This document shows positions 26,391 through 36,516 of a stretch of DNA of 64,000 nt, one piece after another (positions within the stretch are counted from its first letter, which is position 1; the number at the start of each line of letters is the position of its first letter). Where the stretch lies: NCBI GenBank assembly GCA_012295275.1, contig CM022673.1, positions 16,927,310 through 16,991,309 on the forward strand. The letters run 5' to 3'. The stretch comes from Chrysomallon squamiferum. Its lineage: Eukaryota; Mollusca; Gastropoda; Neomphalida; Peltospiridae. The translations under genes and the position numbers were made by a program. The notes beneath the pieces were generated by a model, which ran no database searches, was not told the DNA's origin, and was given only the letters and a program-made list of their open reading frames with translations.

Positions 26391-26979
26391 ACATAGTAAT
26401 TAATACGGTGAATAAAATAAAAAAAACATTGCTGCTACTAATAATAATAATATTAAGAAGGAAAAATGGATGAGGGAAAATACAGAAGATGATGAAGAAG
26501 AAATAAAAAAAGAAAATAATGTTTTCCAACAGATAATGATATCAGATAAAAAGGTGAATTGCTCTTCACCAAGTCAGGATAACATGCATCACAAACGTTT
26601 AAAATATTAAAATATCAGATTATTTTTGTTATTCAGTTAAAAATTTTAATTGTATAATACTCCCACAACATCTCCTGGTGTATGAGTTATTTTAAAAACC
26701 AGAAAAAAAAAAAAAAAAAAATTCCCAAAGTGTACAACATGTAATGCTCTGCTTGTTATGGAATTGGTTACAAGTACTCAGAATGTCCCACACAATGTGA
26801 AAAGATTTGTTACTTTGATTTCTCTCTTGTTGTAACTTCATCTACACCAACAGCAGTGTTTATGGATCAAGACAGAGAAAGCGAATTACACTTGAATATT
26901 TACAAAAATCTATAAATATCACTGTTACTTTCTGTGATTGCTGTAATGAAACTGTCACAGCTTGAGGTACAGGAGATCA

Positions 26980-28190
26980 CCATCGTAACACACTACATTA
27001 TAGGTAAACCACAGTGAAAAATTATTATTATGCATAAAACTTTCCAAATGTCCTTGAAGCATCACCAGACACCTATGTTAAAGCTACAGTAATGAAAATT
27101 TTAGATTTGTATTATGAATAGATCTTGCTAGTTAGTTGCCTATGTACCATCTTAAAACATTTACATTAAAATAGTGAAAATTAATATTATGCATAAACTT
27201 TTTTAAAATGTCCTTAAAGCATACCACTCACCTATATTAAAGATATGTAAATGAAAATTTTGGATTGTTATTACAAATCAAATTTTCTGATTGTATCTGT
27301 ACTATCACAGAATTATATATAAGGTGTACTAAGGTGAAAAATTAGTACTATGCATACAACTTTACAGGTGCTCGTGAAGCAAACAAAATGTTTTCAAAAG
27401 AGTATACATTGTTCTGAACTTTATATCACTTTATTCATTACTTATCAGTTAGGTATACAAAAAATTCCAGTGAGATGAATTATTAAGATGTTTAAACCCT
27501 GCATACCTTCCATACCTTCTATGTAATACTGAAATAATTGTTATTCACAAAAGCTTCTTTCTCATTGCTGTTTGTTTCTTCTTATTTTCATAATGAGAAC
27601 ATACTTTTTTTTTTTAAAAGAAGAATATTTTGTTTTGATTATCATACACATGAAATCTTTCACTTATCTATGTGCAAACAAAAAAACAATTCAAAATATC
27701 TAAAGTCAATATTTAGAAAAACTATATTTTAAAAATATTACAGAAAAAATTGTTATTATGCATAAGATGCTTTATATATCTATGCATCATTGTAAGATGA
27801 TTAGAAATAAAACACTGGAAAAAAAACAACTTTTTTTTTCCTATGATCCTTTAAATATTCTAGACATCAAAATTGTTTAAATTGTTACTGCCAAAATAAT
27901 GGGAACATTTTAAATTTAAACATCATCCACCTTGCATTGATTTGAGTTTCAAATATGTCAATATTTCCAGGTTAAAGATGGCAGTGTGAAAAAATATCTG
28001 TATTATGCATAAACTCTACCACACACTGATGTGTTATTTTACAGTTTTATGCATTTATCTTTGCACACATTTACACTTTATTCTTGTCAAGTGTCCTTGC
28101 ATAACGAAAGAAACAATTTTCAACAGACTATCTATTCACCATTATAACACAGCAGATTCATTCAGCACTGAAAAATTCATTATTATGTAT
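26980..28190 (+). repeat. Degenerate repeat of about 160 bp (GTGAAAAATTATTATTATGCATA blocks)
   Basis: A block of the form GTGAAAAATT, ATTATGCATA, then AACTTT and TCCTTGAAGC recurs. The core TATGCATA lies at 27029, 27188 and 27349, spacings of 159 and 161 bases. More diverged copies appear at 27757 and 28004 and a TATGTATG variant near 28184. The first three units share longer flanks (ACCTATRTTAAAG, GTAATGAAAATTTTRGAT), so this is an old, decaying satellite. Confidence 0.7.
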
Positions 28191-28201
28191 GAATTCCAAC
28201 A

Positions 28202-28270
28202 GCCATCTTTGCAGGCATCCTCTCATTTTTACACAGCCATCTTTGCAGGCATCCTCTCATTTTTACACAC
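28202..28270 (+). repeat. Perfect tandem duplication of 34 bp
   Basis: Two adjacent identical copies that each read CCATCTTTGCAGGCATCC followed by TCTCATTTTTACACA. The lack of divergence points to a recent duplication. Confidence 0.9.
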
Positions 28271-28439
28271 AATAAAAGAAACATTTTCAATAGCTCTGTG
28301 TTTGTATCAGATTTACACAAACGAATGAAAGATGGAGAAAAAAAGTGTTTTCTCTGCACATTCAGTAAATAATATATAATAATATATGTAATAATCTGGT
28401 TTTCATACATATTTAGTAGATAACATTCATATATTTTAA

Positions 28440-28600
28440 CACTCTAACACTGTATTTAATATTATACTAACACAGTAATATATTTAAAATATACTAACGT
28501 ATTTAAAATTATACTAACATCCTAACAATATATTTAAAATTATACTAACATTATATTTAAAAATATACTAATATATCAGCAATGTATTTAAAAAATGTGG
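28440..28600 (+). repeat. Degenerate short tandem repeat (TATTTAAAATTATACTAACA)
   Basis: Five or six copies of a TATTTAAAATTATACTAACA-like unit with variable spacing of about 30 bases. Strongly diverged and very AT-rich. Confidence 0.7.
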
Positions 28601-29878
28601 CTTATAATAAGGTACTAACAGTTTATTCAAATCAGAGTGCATGATAGTTGTTAATATTCACAGATTTTGTGATTGTACACACACACCTGAGAGCCCATCA
28701 CACTGAGATTGCATTTCAAATCACACCTTGATAGACACCTGCTGTTCTCACAGGTAAAACTGCTCTTCTCACCTGTAAATCTCCATGTTGAACTTGATAT
28801 TACACTGTCAGTGTGTGAAGCAATATTTTGCAAAATATGCAGATTATGCAAAATGTAGTATTTTAATTTTATTAAATTCTTATTTCATTTCTTTTTTTCC
28901 TTCCAGTTTTGTTATCATTATCAATGCAGATAACATAACAACAATCAGGTACCATCATGATTATGACTTTTTTTTAAAGTATTTTATTTAATAATAATTT
29001 TATTATTTGTTATTGTTGACATAAATACTATTAGACACAATTATTTTTATTCATAGTTTAAAGACAAATGATTCAGTAAATAAAAAAAAATCAATATATT
29101 AATTAAATTTCATATATTTATGACAAATAAAGTCATTTAAAAAATGATATTTTTATTATTGTTCTTATTTTTAATAATAATATCTATCTATTTATCTATC
29201 TATCTATTGTACATGTTTATTATTAACAAGACTGTACTATTTAACAGATAAAAAAAAAAAAAAAATATTAAAAAAAAAATAATAATAAACAATATATTAA
29301 CCTTACATAAACATTTTCAGAGTGTCATATTTTATTGTATCTGACAGAATATATATAAATTTGGCAGATTGCCAATATATAGCTGTATGCTATATTCTAA
29401 TTATTAATTAACTTATATATATGATTCAAGCACACATGTCATAGACCTGACACTGCATATATCTTCTAACTGTTAATGAACCTGCTATTATATAAAAGAA
29501 TCAAGTATATAACATCTGGACAGAAAGTGGTTGCCATAACAGTCTAAGCAGTAAGTTAGTCTGTAGTATACTTCAGTAACTTGTATCTGTGTACAGTTTT
29601 ATTGTCTGAAATGTAGGAAGAGATGATATAAAAATCGGGGGGGGGGGAGAGGAAAAGAAGAAAAGATGGAAAGAAGAATTAAATAAAAGAAAGGATTAAA
29701 GCAATGAATACAAATTATTTTTTAAGATGGAAAGGATGGAAAAAAGGAAGTGAAATAAATGAAAAAAAAATTAAAATAAAAAAGTGAAAGATAAATAAAG
29801 AAAGTAAAACAAAAAGAAAAAAAAAAAAATTTAAAAAAAAAACAAAAAAAAAAAAAAAAAAATAAAAAAAGAAAAAAA

Positions 29879-30083
29879 GAATTGTTTTGAAATGTCATCC
29901 ACACAGGGAATTATTTATAATTAAAAAAAAAAAAAAAAAGACAGAAAACAGAAATAAAAAAAAAATAAAATTATTAAAGATAATACATAAAAACAGAAAA
30001 AAAAAAAAACAAAAATAAATAAAAAACAAATAAAAGCAGAATTGTTTTGAAATGTCATCCACACAGGGAATTATTTATAATTA
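29879..30083 (+). repeat. 45-base segment duplicated across an A-rich tract
   Basis: AGAATTGTTTTGAAATGTCA followed by TCCACACAGGGAATTATTTA and TAATTA occurs at 29879 and again at about 30039, without visible differences, 160 bases apart. The intervening sequence is A-rich filler. The identity suggests a recent slippage or unequal exchange between A-rich tracts. Confidence 0.85.
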
Positions 30084-30193
30084 CACAGTGTTTCTTCCTG
30101 TCATAGCAAATATTTGTCTAATAATAACCCTACGTATTACACACAGAGACCTTTATAAATGTATGACATGCACTAATTATAAAACATAATGTA

Positions 30194-30600
30194 GATGATT
30201 ATTTTAGATAATACATAATGGCCAATTTACCTATAAATTAACCAAGGCAAACAGCATATTACTGTAGAGGTAATAAATCTTAAATATATACAATCAGGCA
30301 CACACATACACATGTACATGCACACACATACACATGTACATGCACACATATACACATGTACACATGCACACATATACACATGTACAATCACACATATACA
30401 CATGTACAATCACACATATACACATGTACAATCACACATATACACATGTACAATCACACATATACACATGTACATGATGATTATTTTAGATAATACATAA
30501 TGGCCAATTTACCTATAAATTAACCAAGGCAAACAGCACATTACTGTAGAGGTAATAAATCTTAAATATATACAATCAGGCACACATATACACATGTACA
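30194..30600 (+). repeat. 282-bp tandem duplication with inner 22-bp minisatellite
   Basis: A segment beginning GATGATTATTTTAGATAATA at 30194 recurs at 30476 with only about one visible difference in its first 110 bases. Between the shared parts lies a minisatellite of 22-bp units (ACACATATACACATGTACAA plus TC) repeated about four to five times at about 30355-30475. The second copy runs into more CA/TG-rich repeats at 30600-30750. The near identity implies recent duplication. Confidence 0.9.
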
Positions 30601-31129
30601 CATGTACATGCACACACATATATAAATATAAGTGTGCCCCTCCCCATACAAACACACACACACACACACACCCACACATACACACATACACACACACATA
30701 CACACACACACACACAAATATGTATACGTATATGCATACACACAGATACACACTGTTCCATCACAAACAAAAATTATCTAAAGAGGAAATGATATACAGT
30801 GTTAAAAGTATTTCTCTGTTCTGAAGCTTTGAAAAATTACACTTGACATTTAAAGAATAGATTGTATGTCATCCATTTACTGCACTGAAATTAGTCTCAT
30901 TCAAAAGCCACTGAACGAACCTCCTTTGATCCTCAAAAGAAACTCCAACCTCATGAATATAATGCAAGTGTCAAAACAGTTCTTTGTGTAACTGAAAGAA
31001 GTTTCACTCTGCTAAAAGTGCACCATTATGGTAAGGAGATAGTGTTAAATCCCTTTCTTTAAGAATATCAAATTGATAGTAAATGAAAGTGTAGAATTTA
31101 ATAAATCTAGTCAAAAAACAAAACCCAAA

Positions 31130-31440
31130 GCTAGTGGTAACTGAATGTGTAAATTGGTGGCAACTGAAAATGGCAAACATACAAACTGAAGGCAAATGAA
31201 TGTTTAACTTTTGAAGGCAAATGTATGTGTGACAGTTGAAGGCAAACAATTGTGTGAATTAAAGGCAAATGTATGTGTGGTTAGTTGAAGGCAAATGAAT
31301 ATTCCAACTGATGACAAATTAATGTACAAACTGAAGACAAATTAAAGCAAACACTGAAATTGCAGGCAAATGAACATTTAAACCCACAACAAGAGAATAT
31401 GCCCACTAATGGCAAATTAATGTAAGAACTGATGTCAAAG
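31130..31440 (+). repeat. Degenerate minisatellite with GAAGGCAAATGAATGT units
   Basis: GGCAAA or GACAAA followed by TGAATGT or TTAATGT recurs about ten times at roughly 25-35-base spacing, joined by variable AACTGAAG-like linkers. The units are diverged, so the array is old. Confidence 0.75.
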
Positions 31441-31625
31441 AACAGCCTGGAGATAAGTGAGCAGACTTTTATCAGTGTTGTTAGGAGAATTTCAATGTAG
31501 CTTGTTTAGTGTGAGTAACGTTTGTTTTAAAGACCTGAGTCAACAGCAGCAGAGACAGCCAGTCTCAGAACAACAGCTTAGTGTAAATGTCAGCTGACTC
31601 TAATGAGTGCAGCTTTACCAGATTA
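31440..31625. promoter_or_regulatory. Candidate conserved non-coding element with E-box palindrome
   Basis: A repeat-free block next to the minisatellite. It holds the palindrome GTCAGCTGAC (31589-31598), an E-box of the CAGCTG class, and GACTCTAATGAG just after it. CAGCAGCAGAGACAGCCAG upstream is G+C-richer than its surroundings. Short motifs alone do not prove function. Confidence 0.3.
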
Positions 31626-32580
31626 GAAACAATGATTTTTTTTATTAACTGATTTAAAAAAAAAAAGTTTAAGTGTATAATGGTAATCATTCAAAATATT
31701 TTTGTAATGTTTCTTAAACTTAAGGAACAAAGAGAGAAACAACGACAAAAATGAATAATCCACAGACAAACAAACATACATATAAACACATGCAATGGTC
31801 ACATACGCAAATATACACACTAAGATCTCTACCTACCTACATACCTTATCTATCTTTCTATTTATATTTCTATGTAGAAAACAAAAAGAAAGATAAATAA
31901 AAAAAAATAAAAAATCTAATTCATATTAAAAAATTGACACAAAATATAAATTAAAAACAGAAAGAAGGAACACATTAAAGAGTTTTGAATCAAAAAACAT
32001 TTTACAATAAAAATATTTGAGAAACATTTTTTTGGCACTACATATGTACATTAACATATCTCTCTGTACTACTTGTCAAACAGCATGTGTCAAATACCTT
32101 TATAAAAGTCAATATTACAACCAATAAAAAAAAAAAAAATGTACATGTAGACAAAACAAACTGGTATCAGTATGTGACTGAAAATACTTCAGTAATTCTG
32201 CCATGTAAATCTTTCTTAGTAAAAGGTTCTGTACATGCCTCTCTTGGTCTCAGTAGCTTCTGTTGTCTGTCCAAGAATTTTGCAGTGGAAGATATATATA
32301 ACAATATTCTAATTTATGATTAACTTCTTTTATTTGATCTTAATTAATAAACATTATTTTCAATTTACAGAAAAAATTTATAACCTCACTTGAGATTTGT
32401 TGATTGTTTGTAGGTCCATCCAGAAGGTTTCACATACACAGTGCTATTAAATAGCAGTTTTAAATAACAACAACAACAACAACAACACAACATTAATCAT
32501 TTTAAGTTTCAAAATTAACAAACACATTGATTTTTCTAGTACAGAGAATTGTACTTAAAACTTTTTTTTTAATCTTCATA

Positions 32581-32624
32581 AAACATTTCTGTAAATTATA
32601 CATGTGTAATTTACAGAAATGTTT
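32581..32624. other. Near-perfect 44-base palindrome
   Basis: AAACATTTCTGTAAATTA (32581-32598) and TAATTTACAGAAATGTTT (32607-32624) are exact reverse complements. The eight central bases TACATGTG contain a further palindrome (ACATGT), so the whole pairs over 22 positions with one mismatch. It could form a cruciform, or be a short miniature inverted-repeat element or a dimeric binding region. The loop is too small for a usual microRNA precursor. Confidence 0.9.
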
Positions 32625-33099
32625 CAGGGTTGTTTTATAAAGAGTGAAAAAAACATAACAGCATTTTTATAAATGTAATTACTTTTCAACAGTTCAATAT
32701 TTATTCAAATAGAAAATTGCTCATAACATTTTCATTTTAGTTACATAACCTGTATATATTTAATTTTACAACACAGTATTAAAATTCTATCGCTAGTATT
32801 AACTTCAGATCTGCTCAAACAAATTCAGTTTTACTGATATATCAACCTGGGGTCATTTAATTTTACAAGAGGTCATTAAAATTCCTTGGAGGAAGATCTC
32901 TGTCTGTACATTAGAATTGCAAATGTTAGATAGCACCGTTCAATACAGTGTGATCTCTTGTACATTCAGCCATGTTGTCTCTGCTCTTGAACCCTGTGTG
33001 AACTGAATGCAGGTCCCTTATTTAATGCATTTAAATTTCAAGTGTCTAATGCATGATCATGAATTGATAAACATCAGCAGCAGTTTGACAATGGCTCAG

Positions 33100-33336
33100 T
33101 GACAAATATTAACTTAGGTTTAACATTGATTTACAATGTTCTACAGCCAACTGAAAATGTTAATCAAAATTTAAATACTGTTTTACAATGTACTACAATG
33201 AATTGAAAATATTAGCCTAAGTTTAAATACTGTTTTACAATGTACTACAATGAATTGAAAATATTAACCTAAGTTTAAATACTGTTTTACAATGTACTAC
33301 AACGATCTGAAAATTTAATTTATTTCAAAACTTTTC

Positions 33337-33370
<34 letters not shown>

Positions 33371-33440
33371 TTATACAGAGTTCTACAATGAAATGAAAAT
33401 AATAATTTGGTTTAAAATAAATTCCACAATGTTCTATAAA
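33100..33440 (+). repeat. 52-bp tandem repeat, interrupted by (TTA)n
   Basis: Units of about 52 bp containing TTTTACAATGTACTACAATG and AAGTTTAAATACTG, with three well-preserved copies between about 33170 and 33310 and a diverged one upstream. After a (TTA)n tract at 33339-33371 two more diverged pieces (TTCTACAATGAAATGAAAAT and CACAATGTTCTA) continue. The microsatellite seems to have expanded inside the array. Confidence 0.85.
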
Positions 33441-33935
33441 AAAAAAGTTTAAATGTGTTTGGGAAAGTTTCCATACAGTAAAAAAGGCCAATTAAAATGC
33501 AGGGAAGAAAAAGACAATAAAAAATATAAAAAAAATGTATGTTTTTAGCCTTTTCTATTTATTTTATTTTATTTTAAAGGAAAGTAATAAATGTAATTTT
33601 ATAGCCACAGTATTTTCAAAGAAGAAAGTAAATAATTTTATTTATTTTTCAAAAATATTTACATATTAAAGTAAACAGTTGGTCTTTTGTTCCATTCAAA
33701 CTTTGATCTTAAAATAATTTAAATTTGATTTTTTATTTATAATGAGAATAAAACTTCATAGTTTTGAATATTAGAAGAAAACATAACAACAATAAAGTAC
33801 AATATACATGAAAACCTATTAAACATTAAATAAATAATAAATGAATTTTAAAAAATGCTGAATAAACAAATAAATAAGAGTAATAAAATACTACTACGGC
33901 TGCTACTACTAATAATAAATGCAAAAATAAATAAG

Positions 33936-33967
<32 letters not shown>
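33936..33967. repeat. Poly(A) tract of 32 bases
   Basis: A pure A run followed by GAAAAG-type purine sequence. Confidence 0.9.
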
Positions 33968-33969
<2 letters not shown>

Positions 33970-34589
33970 AAAGAAAGTAAAGAAAAGGTGTAAAGAATTC
34001 TTCTATTCAACATGGAATGTGCTGGTATAATCATTTAACAGAATTAAATATAAAATATATTGTCTTTCTGCCAAAGACTAGAAAATGCATTATGTTATCT
34101 TTGATATAGAGGTGAGGACAGGTGAACAAACAAACAGTAGAACCACTTCTTATTTTACACTGAGAAGGTAATACAATTAATTTCTACATAAACATTTTAA
34201 CAATGATCTCTTTCAAAAGAAAAATCATTTCGTACCATCCCTCCTTCACACCAGTCATAAATATGTCAGAGCAGAAAGGTTTTTCTTGAAAGCAATAATA
34301 CTTTTGATTTTCAACATAAGTACTTACTTCTTGCAAAGACTGAAGTGTTAATACAAATAAATAAATAAATAAAATAAAAAAATATATAATTGATTTCTTT
34401 CACATACACACAAAAAGTTATAAAGTAAAAATAATTTATATTAAGTTTCATTGACATTTTTAACTTTAGATAATAAGGTTCATTTTCAGAATATGTTACA
34501 GAACAGCAAAACTAATTAATTAACTTATTCACTGTATAATCAAATAACTAACCCTACATACAGAACTCTGTTTACTGTTTGGTTGGTTT

Positions 34590-34800
34590 TATAAAAAGGA
34601 CAAAGAACACACCCTCACCTAATTAAACAAGTAAATAGCACAGACAGGAGATCCTCCTTTGACCAACTATTGGAACCTCCCTTAAGTCTGTAAACAGCTT
34701 TATGGGGACGATAAAGCTAATTAAACTGAGTATCTGATCACTGCCTACCTGTAACTAAGAAACTGCTTGTCAGGTCTCTGTCAGTGTTTGAAACATGAAG
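34590..34800. promoter_or_regulatory. Candidate enhancer-like island with clustered motifs
   Basis: One of the most convincing non-coding islands. Within about 40 bases it carries GTAAACA (34690-34696, forkhead type), TTTATGG (34699-34705, posterior-Hox/Cdx type), GATAAAG (34710-34716, GATA-like) and TAATTAAA (34718-34725, homeodomain type). A CCTTTGACC block and a GGAACCTCC block lie just upstream. There are no simple repeats and no coding frame. Function is inferred from motif density only. Confidence 0.4.
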
Positions 34801-35766
34801 TGAAGCAGATTTCCTTTTCTCATACACACTCAGTGGGACAGTGACATCAAACAAAGAAAACTTTGAAAATTTTTACACAACATTTCCTGGTAGCATACTT
34901 TTTTTCAGCCTATGTTTCAAAAGTCATTGTTTGTGTTGTTGTTTATGTTCTTCTTTATTTAATTTAAAAAAAAAAGTAAAATAATAATTAGAAAGACAGA
35001 AGAAAGAAAAACAGCTGTTTGTTTATGAATAACGTAAGGTTTATTTTATTTAAAAGCAATTTTCAATGACTTTTTTCTATTTGTAATTAACTATGTCTTT
35101 ACATAAACTTTTTTCTTTCTCTATTGAGAATTTAAAAAAGTATATATTACTTGCTAAATATTTTAGGTTTCTTTAAAATTCAAATTACACTCAGTATGAG
35201 GAAACTGTTGTCTGAATTAAATTTATCTCATTGTTTAACTGAATTTAATTAGTATTTATTTACATGTATGGAATGTAGTCAGATCAAGCTGACCATGTTA
35301 TAACAGTGATATTTTGCAGGTTTTGTAATGGCATTATCTCACAGTTTGAATTTTCTTTTAAAAGATGTGAAAAATGTGTGCATGTGAATACAGATCTCTG
35401 TGTATGTATCTGTATGTGTTTTTGAGTTCATGTTGGCACATACCAGCATTTTTTTTTTAATGTAAATATTCATAGAGCTTTAAATTTAAAAGAATGAAAA
35501 TCCCTTGAAATACAAGCAAAAACAAAATGTAATGCCTTATCAAAATCCAAACAGTAATAGTAGTAGTAATAATAATGATGATGATGATGATGATAATGAT
35601 GGTGATGATGATGAAGATAATAATGGTAACGTCTATAAATAACTAAATATTTAAAATGAAATATAAATGCATTCCATTTATTCTCAGACTTCTTTATCAA
35701 CCTTTTCTTTTTTCCCATTTACCTTTTTTTGTGAGTTTGTTTTTTTTCTCTTTTTTTCTTTTACAG

Positions 35767-35865
35767 AACCTATCACCACTTGCCCATTTAGATAAAGAAG
35801 AAAAAGAAAAGATGAGTATGGTATCTCAAGGTGCCATGGTACCAGTGCAGCATGAAAACAGATGA
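35767..35865 (+). CDS. Candidate terminal exon, 32 codons
   Basis: A very strong polypyrimidine tract (about 50 bases of T/C) ends in TTTTACAG at 35766. The following frame encodes NLSPLAHLDKEEKEKMSMVS, then QGAMVPVQHENR, and stops at TGA (35863-35865). The peptide is hydrophilic, with an acidic/basic DKEEKEK patch that could extend a helix. It is free of repeats and codes differently from the poly-F/poly-L frame upstream, which is just the pyrimidine tract. The 17-bp satellite starts 75 bases after the stop. I recognise no family. If real, the gene runs on the plus strand, opposite to the exons at 48.7 and 60 kb. A chance frame after a T-rich tract is the alternative. Confidence 0.4.
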   Translation, partial: NLSPLAHLDKEEKEKMSMVSQGAMVPVQHENR

Positions 35866-35940
35866 AAATTCACTCTGCCACTGACTGACAGTTTGTTAAG
35901 TTGTCATTGATTGTTTTCACTCCAGTATCTTTTAACATAT

Positions 35941-36365
35941 TCAGTTCTCTAATACACTCAGCCTTGAAAAACATTCAGTTCTCTAATACACTCAGTCCTG
36001 AAACATATTCAGTCCTCTGTTATACTCAGTCCTGAAACATATTCAGTCCTCTGTTATACTCAGTCCTGAAACATATTCAGTCCTCTGTTATACTCAGTCC
36101 TGAAACATATTCAGTCCTCTGTTATACTCAGTCCTGAAACATATTCAGTCCTCTGTTATACTCAGTCCTGAAACATATTCAGTCCTCTGTTATACTCAGT
36201 CCTGAAACATATTCTGTCCTCTGTTATACTCAGTCCTGAAACATATTCTGTCCTCTGTTACACTCAGTCCTGAAACATATTCAGTCCTCTGTTACACTCA
36301 ATCTTGTTTCAAACTTAGTCCTGTAACACCTTGAATCCTGTAACAAACTCAGTGCTGTAACACAT
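35941..36365 (+). repeat. 17-bp satellite, exactly 25 units, organised as 34-bp dimers
   Basis: The array spans 425 bases, which is 25 units of 17 with no insertion or deletion. In the centre (36009-36297) two monomer types alternate: TCAGTCCTCTGTTATAC (A) and TCAGTCCTGAAACATAT (B), making a 34-bp dimer repeated about eight times almost without change. The left edge has diverged A/B pairs (TCAGTTCTCTAATACAC, TCAGCCTTGAAAAACAT). The right edge has four monomers (TCAATCTTGTTTCAAAC, TTAGTCCTGTAACACCT, TGAATCCTGTAACAAAC, TCAGTGCTGTAACACAT) that are not clearly A or B. This is a small higher-order repeat. Confidence 0.97.
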
Positions 36366-36480
36366 TTCTCTATCTTACGTGGACCTGTAAGGGATCTGGA
36401 GCAGTGTTTAGGGTAAGATTAAACAAATAAATACTATTATTAGGATAACACTACCAACATCAGTTCTATATCTGTTAGAG

Positions 36481-36516
<36 letters not shown>

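Larger units (their letters stand above)
28601..31130. other. Non-coding stretch, A-rich with local duplications
   Basis: No gene supported. It contains (TCTA)n at about 29175-29206, G11 at 29637-29647, an A-rich tract with interspersed AAAT units at 29758-30030, a 45-base segment present twice, and a 282-bp tandem duplication (the last two listed separately). Confidence 0.7.
31626..35766. other. Non-coding stretch with repeats and a regulatory-like island
   Basis: No gene supported up to the acceptor-like site at 35766. It contains (AAC)n near 32468, the palindrome at 32581, the 52-bp repeat, (TTA)n at 33339-33371, A32 at 33936-33967, the island at 34590-34800, and GAT/AAT triplets at 35554-35615. 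Confidence 0.65.

Noticed and set aside
30509-30824. Four overlapping frames with Cys/Val/Tyr or His/Thr repeats
   Set aside because: They are products of CA/TG repeats; no reading is protein-like.
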